Shown here: piece after piece, positions 7,801 to 10,919 of the stretch
Numbering within the stretch: the stretch's first letter is position 1
Layout of the letters: the number at the start of each line of letters is the position of its first letter
Assembly (NCBI GenBank): GCA_001969505.1
Contig: LSSK01000866.1
Coordinates: 64,001 to 74,919 of the forward strand
DNA from: Zancudomyces culisetae
Taxonomy: Eukaryota > Kickxellomycota > Harpellomycetes > Harpellales > Legeriomycetaceae
Reading direction: 5' to 3'
DNA length: 10,919 bases
Program-made: the position numbers and the translations under genes
The notes under the pieces: model-generated
Database searches by the model: none
The model's input: only the letters and a program-made list of their open reading frames with translations
Told to the model about the DNA's origin: nothing

Positions 7801-8610
7801 TCTACTAGGTATAAGGATGTGGATGTGGATGCGGATGCGGATGTGGATGTAGATAACGTGGCATTACCGGCATCGAGAAAAGAAAAACTCAAATCTAGTC
7901 CAACAAAACATGAAAGATATAGTAAATACAAAAGCTATGATAATACACACGCATACAGTGTGGATAGTAAACACACCAAAAGTGTAGGTGGTGATGATGT
8001 AGGACGTGCCGAAAAAAAAGGTTCCAAAACGCTTGAGAAACCTAGAAAAAAACACAGGGAGCAAAACATGGTATTGGGTGCTGACCGTGACACCGAAAAT
8101 TGTAATAACGGCGAGGATGAAGGCGAGGATGAAGGCAATGATGAGAATAACAAGCGCGTTATCTCGAGCACACGCTCAAACACAGGTAAAGTATCTCACG
8201 TAGTTGAAGAAAAAGCTAAAAATAAACAACAGCGACCAAGAAGAGAAAGTATGGCGTATAAAGATAAAGGTAGTACAGGTATTTCAAATAAACATGATGT
8301 CAGTGAGCTTAGAAAGATGTCGTTGGTAAAAATCAATACATGGAAGCGTGGGAAGGAGAAGGATCTAATTGCTCTGATCAATACACTTCACACAGTATAT
8401 CCCTCAACAATCAAACCTTACAATATTGAAAAGTCTCAAACACCACCTGCTGAGGTCAAAAGAATATATTATAAAATCAGGGAGCGAATTAATGCAAGGT
8501 TCAACCTAAACTCGCTCAATGAAGATAGCGAGTTTATAGTATTGATACCGGGAATACTAATTACACTGAACTCTGCGTGGGAGGAGTTTAGAAAACCCCA
8601 CAAGTTGTGA
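4829..8610 (+). CDS. SWA2: Auxilin/Swa2-like clathrin uncoating cofactor: TPR plus J-like domain lacking HPD
   Basis: Exons are 4829-4831 (the ATG alone), 5041-5455 and 5732-8610, giving about 1,098 aa. Intron 1 (4832-5040) has GTAAGT, an ACTAAC branch site at 5014-5019 and GTAG. Intron 2 (5456-5731) runs GTAAGT to CAG, with an alternative in-frame TAG at 5740 and a possible internal 36-nt exon. ATG 4829 was chosen for its context (A at -3, G at +4 after splicing); an in-frame ATG at 4787 would add 14 residues. Auxilins recruit Hsp70 to clathrin coats. Seen here are a clathrin box LIDFD at residues ~161-165 and a near-match LIDIG at ~40-44; a TPR domain at ~490-660 with all five carboxylate-clamp residues; a Pro/His-rich stretch at ~750-793; D/V and E/D/G repeats; and a C-terminal auxilin J-like domain (~1010-1098) with W..GKEKDLIALINTLHTV, VKRIYYK and LNSAWEEF. 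The HPD position reads NAR. No UBA domain was recognised. The family is confident; co-chaperone activity is doubtful. Yeast Swa2 is shorter, about 670 aa. Confidence 0.85.
5568..5606 (+). repeat. Perfect 13-bp inverted repeat in auxilin intron 2
   Basis: CTTTTGTTTGTGC (5568-5580) and GCACAAACAAAAG (5594-5606) are exact reverse complements separated by 13 nt. The loop carries a pyrimidine-rich ATTATTTTTCCTA that ends, with the first base of the second arm, in a TAG 3' splice site. In RNA this would be a stable hairpin presenting that acceptor at the loop-stem edge. Confidence 0.9.
5595..5630 (+). other. Possible 36-nt cassette exon of the auxilin gene
   Basis: It is preceded by a strong 3' splice site (TTATTTTTCCTAG, ending at 5594) and followed by a GTAAAA donor at 5631. 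The piece is 36 nt, so it preserves the phase-1 frame between the exon ending at 5455 and the one starting at 5732. It would insert AQTKGAKGKKRV, in keeping with the lysine-rich linker composition of this protein. The two flanking introns would be 139 and 101 nt. It could be constitutive, alternative or unused; sequence alone cannot decide. Confidence 0.4.
6790..7290 (+). other. TPR domain with intact two-carboxylate clamp
   Basis: This sub-feature of the auxilin CDS holds three TPR units: EKKNIGNMHLRIGDYKSAIL, then a unit containing YNNRAYSLSKIRKYQRAIYD, then LKALLRRGILFERMDICSEA. The clamp residues known from HOP (Lys8, Asn12, Asn43, Lys73, Arg77) have equivalents at 6796-6798, 6808-6810, 6919-6921, 7141-7143 and 7153-7155. 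The linker between the second and third units is expanded by about 40 lysine-rich residues. This predicts binding of an EEVD-type chaperone C terminus. Confidence 0.75.
7816..7854 (+). repeat. In-frame GAT-GTN/GCG repeat encoding alternating Asp-Val/Ala
   Basis: A 13-codon tract inside the auxilin CDS encodes alternating Asp with Val or Ala. It sits in the disordered linker between the Pro/His-rich stretch and the J-like domain. It probably arose by replication slippage of a 6-nt unit. Confidence 0.85.
8110..8145 (+). repeat. 12-nt tandem repeat encoding GEDE units
   Basis: Two exact copies of a 12-nt unit (Gly-Glu-Asp-Glu) and a third diverged copy (Gly-Asn-Asp-Glu) lie in the acidic linker of the auxilin CDS. 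The 12-nt period keeps the reading frame. Confidence 0.85.
8341..8607 (+). other. Auxilin-type J-like domain, HPD replaced by NAR
   Basis: This sub-feature of the auxilin CDS begins with Trp and GKEKDLIALINTLHTV, close to the auxilin/GAK helix I signature. It continues with AEVKRIYYK (helix II) and ends LNSAWEEFRK (helix III end). At the position of the invariant His-Pro-Asp loop the codons at 8491-8499 give Asn-Ala-Arg. The loop before LNSAW is about five residues longer than in animal auxilin. Confidence 0.75.
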
Positions 8611-8897
8611 GTACAAGTTTTTTTCATTTTCCATTTGATGTTTCTTTTGTAGGCTGTGCTTGTAGTTGTTTATAGTACCTTAATTATGTAAATATAAACT
8701 TTTCCGATTTTTGTATTTTAATATATATTTTTGTATTTTTTTTTATTTTATTTTTTTGAAGAAAGCAGAAATCCGATTAAGTGTACTTTTTGAGTTTCAG
8801 AATTGAAAAGCACTGCTGAAACTAAACAGCGTTTTAATTATTATCTTGCTAGATATACAACTAAAGAAAACCCGATATACTTTATATTGCAAATACA
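8611..8897. other. Auxilin 3' UTR / OCA1-like promoter region
   Basis: The 287 nt between two codirectional genes are very T-rich (notably 8700-8758) and contain no gene. A GTGAGT donor overlaps the auxilin stop and a TTTTGTAG acceptor ends at 8652, giving a possible 46-nt intron. No clear TATA box stands out in the A/T-rich background upstream of the ATG at 8898. Confidence 0.5.
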
Positions 8898-9633
8898 ATG
8901 AGTTTCCGAGGAGAAGAATTTGTCGAACCACCGGAAATGTTCGGTATTGTCGAGGACGGAGTATATAGGTGCAACGCTGGACTAACAACCGCACAAGTAG
9001 AGTACTTGGAGAGATTCAATTTGAAGACCATGTTATTTTTGTCTTTAGAAAACCCCTCAAAGGCTTTACAGCGATTCATCGATAAAAACAATATGAATCA
9101 GATTAATTTGGGATTAAAAGTCTGGCAGCCGGATCTAGACTGGAAACCAGTGAGCGAGGAATTAGTAAAAGAGGCTATTGAAATAATTTTAAATTCAGAA
9201 AACCATCCCATTCTCCTAGTTTGTAGGTAACGTAATTTAGAGGAATCTACTCCAGCATATGGACACTTAATAGTACAAATAATTAAAATCTACCATAAAT
9301 TATACGTTATCAGTTCGGGAGCACGGGAAAGCAGTGTTGTGATAGGATGTCTAAGAAAGTTGCAGACATGGAATTTCAATTCCATCATATACGAGGTAAC
9401 AGGAAACAGATAAACTGGGCAGCCATGTGGTTGCGGTCGTAGGAATAGGAAATAGGACTAAAGAATTTATTTAATAATTAATATAATAGTACCGAAGGTA
9501 TGCCATGACAAAGAGGCGATACGTGATAGAACTGTTTATAGAGCTATTTGACACGGACTTGATCAGCATCCCACAAAAGCTACCGGAATGGTTCGTGATC
9601 CAACCCGAGGCAATAGTAAGTGCAAGAGTCTGA
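8898..9633 (+). CDS. OCA1: OCA1-like tyrosine-phosphatase-fold protein with degenerate active-site loop
   Basis: Exons are 8898-9226, 9314-9395 and 9490-9633, giving 184 aa. Introns are 9227-9313 (GTAACG...CAG) and 9396-9489 (GTAACA...TAG). Both joins are supported by family-like sequence across them, especially IIYE|YRRYA. ATG 8898 has an A at -3. The protein opens with PPEMFGIVEDGVYRCNAG, matching the FG.VE.G.YR.. start of the OCA/SIW14 phosphatase family. It then has LKTMLFLSLENP, HPILLVC before the first splice, VVIGCLRKLQ after it, and RRYVIELFIELFDTDLISIP near the end. Yeast OCA1 acts in oxidant-induced cell-cycle arrest in a complex of related proteins. Known members carry C-x5-R-T-G. 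Here the spliced loop is C-S-S-G-A-R-E-S-S: the Cys is kept, but the catalytic Arg position reads Glu with an Arg one residue earlier. That suggests a pseudophosphatase, unless the splice or base calls differ. An alternative fourth exon is listed separately. Confidence 0.82.
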
Positions 9634-9697
9634 ACGTATGGAAACCCTGTAATTAAGTAAAAGCCCGAATATTAGAGTAAAAAATAATTGCAAATAG

Positions 9698-9775
9698 GGA
9701 AAAAATTATCAATGGACCGAACGAAACTTGTTAGTGTATAGCGAGGCGGAGAGTCAAGATAAAACTACATTATAA
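9698..9775 (+). other. Possible alternative last exon of the OCA1-like gene
   Basis: A strong GTAAGT donor sits at 9616-9621, inside exon 3 and in phase 0, and an acceptor CAAATAG ends at 9697. Joining them replaces the last five residues by 25 new ones (starting GKNYQWTERNLL) before TAA 9773-9775. The new stop would overlap the convergent GMPPA coding end by 11 bp. The family-like part of the protein ends near LPEWF, before this region, so conservation does not decide. Confidence 0.3.
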
Positions 9776-10919
9776 TTTCGTTGTGTATATCAGAAGAAAT
9801 GTGTTTATGGGGAAGAACGATTGAGTTTCTGACAAAGGCCTCGTCAGAAACGGTGATGTCCTGGCCAAGAATACAGATACTGTCGATCTTGACACCGCTA
9901 GAAGTAACCTGGTCGGTTTTCTCATCACCATTGTCAGGGTTTCCTTCGACACGAGACCAGCGGCCGATTTTTCCGCCCCAGCCAACAATGGCGTTGATGA
10001 TAGCGGCGTTGTCCTTGATAATGACGTTGTCAAGGATGATAGCATCTTTGATTCTTACGCCAGCACCAATATGGGATTTGGCATGGATAGAAACGTTTGG
10101 TCCTATTTTTGCGGAAGGGTCAACAACAGCTGAAGGATGGATGTAAACAGCACCAACAATCTCAGGACCTCCTTCTTTCCCCTCAGCACAATATCCAGGG
10201 ATTTCCTGTTTTGCACTGTTTAGGTATAAACCGTTTGCTGGCACTGCAGATGCAGCGGTCTTTATTTGCCTCCAGAAATCTTGAGTAATGTAGAGCCCCA
10301 GTTTTTTATTTGATGCCAAATTGGGCAGAACGTCGCTTTCAAGCATCAGCGAGTCTTGAGTTCGGTCAAAATCATCGTGGAATGCCTTCTTTGGTAGCTT
10401 TTCGAGCTCGTCCGCTCTGGCTGCAAGGATTTTGTCAATGTGGTCAAAGATTTCATTGGTGAAAATATATACACCTGTGGAAGCCAAGTCTGATATATAG
10501 GTCTCTGGCTTATCAACATAATGAAGTGCCATTTTCTTTTCCTCATCTGGAACTACACACCCATACCTTTTTGCCAAGTCTCGCGATATCTATACAATTT
10601 GATTGATTAAGTTTGTTTATCCATTTCTTGTAATTAATAAAGTAAGTAGTAATTCTGCCACCATAAGGTGTTATTAATGGTCTGTATTTACCTTCTTGAC
10701 CATTATGGTACCAATTGCCTCTCCACTTTCGTGTCTCTCCAACAACTCGCGGAGCGGGAATGAGGAGCAAATATCAGTGTACAATAGGAATATATTTTTT
10801 GGCTTTCCCGCCTTGATTTGGTCTCTAAAGTGGAATAGTCCACCAGCTGTGCCTAGAACTGAGTACTCTCTCAAGTAGCTATAAAGTGGTGCATTTTATA
10901 TGTTAGTTTACTGCTAGAT
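9765..10919 (-). CDS. GMPPA: GDP-mannose pyrophosphorylase alpha subunit-like (GMPPA), 5' partial
   Basis: Minus-strand exons are 10878-10692 and 10589-9765 (stop TAG at 9767-9765). They are joined across an intron at 10691-10590 (GTAAAT...ATAG, phase 0). An upstream intron at 10919-10879 ends TTTATAG and has an ACTAAC branch motif (plus GTTAGT, 10902-10907). About 336 residues are visible of the usual ~420; the N-terminal exon with the nucleotide-binding signature is outside. Seen in order are LGTAGGLFHFRDQI and TDICSSFPLRELL, then YGCVV and LHYVDKPETYISD (the nucleotidyltransferase VEKP-type motif). Next come LESDVLP and a C-terminal left-handed beta helix with hexapeptides (VYIHPSAVVDPSAKIGPNV onward), IVGWGGKIGRWSRVEG and the terminal IVLPHK...IIM. 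The insertion before the beta helix favours GMPPA over GMPPB. In animals GMPPA regulates the catalytic GMPPB; GDP-mannose feeds glycosylation and mannan synthesis. The loop after RVEG is shorter than in human GMPPA. It converges on the OCA1-like gene. Confidence 0.9.
10590..10691 (-). other. GMPPA intron
   Basis: A 102-nt phase-0 intron on the minus strand, GTAAAT at 10691 to AG at 10590. Removing it joins TIMVKK to ISRDLAKRYGCVV, restoring the expected family order; both flanking frames run into stops if unspliced. Confidence 0.85.

Noticed and set aside
7816-8145. Tandem repeats considered as a CRISPR or satellite array
   Set aside because: They are short in-frame codon repeats within a coding exon with no spacers.
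8898-9230. OCA1-like protein ending at the TAA at 9228-9230
   Set aside because: The stop lies inside a GTAACG donor, and exons 2 and 3 continue the family pattern strongly.
9781-10146. A 121-codon plus-strand frame
   Set aside because: It is antisense to the well-supported GMPPA beta-helix exon and has no features of its own.

Overview
The window looks like nuclear DNA from an AT-rich fungus. Evidence is threefold: protein genes are broken by short GT-AG introns (about 87-276 nt, some with CTAAC/ACTAAC branch-point-like motifs), intergenic DNA is T/A-rich, and the gene set is fungal in character. That set includes an auxilin with both TPR and J-like regions (the Swa2 layout), an OCA1-type tyrosine-phosphatase-fold protein and a GDP-mannose pyrophosphorylase alpha-type protein. 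An early-diverging, fast-evolving fungal lineage is my guess; the species cannot be named from this sequence.

Layout, left to right. (1) Positions 1-799, plus strand: the 3' part of a spliced MAPEG (MGST3-like) membrane protein whose first exon lies outside the window. (2) 1226-1816, minus strand: a 196-aa protein with a divergent SH3-like fold. (3) 1817-4212: a 2.4-kb gene-free region between divergent genes, holding simple repeats, a two-stem hairpin, a CRE-type palindrome and a 15-C run. (4) 4213-4650, plus: an unrecognised 145-aa protein. (5) 4829-8610, plus: a roughly 1,100-aa auxilin/Swa2-like protein with clathrin-box motifs, a TPR domain with a complete carboxylate clamp, long low-complexity linkers, and a C-terminal auxilin J-like domain that has lost the HPD motif. 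(6) 8898-9633, plus: a three-exon OCA1-like protein whose CX5R phosphatase loop is degenerate. (7) 9765 to the window end, minus: a 5'-truncated GMPPA-like gene, convergent with OCA1.

The genes do not form an operon-like pathway. Some themes recur: membrane traffic (auxilin), protein mannosylation and wall precursors (GMPPA), and signalling (OCA1, SH3-like). The most striking pattern is that four recognisable proteins keep their fold signature but have lost key functional residues: HPD in auxilin, the catalytic Arg in OCA1, glutathione ligands in MAPEG and the ligand-binding Trp in SH3. The auxilin gene also carries a 13-bp perfect intronic hairpin around a strong 3' splice site that would define an optional, frame-preserving 36-nt exon.

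All gene models are by eye. Family comparisons rest on remembered family signatures, not on any search.
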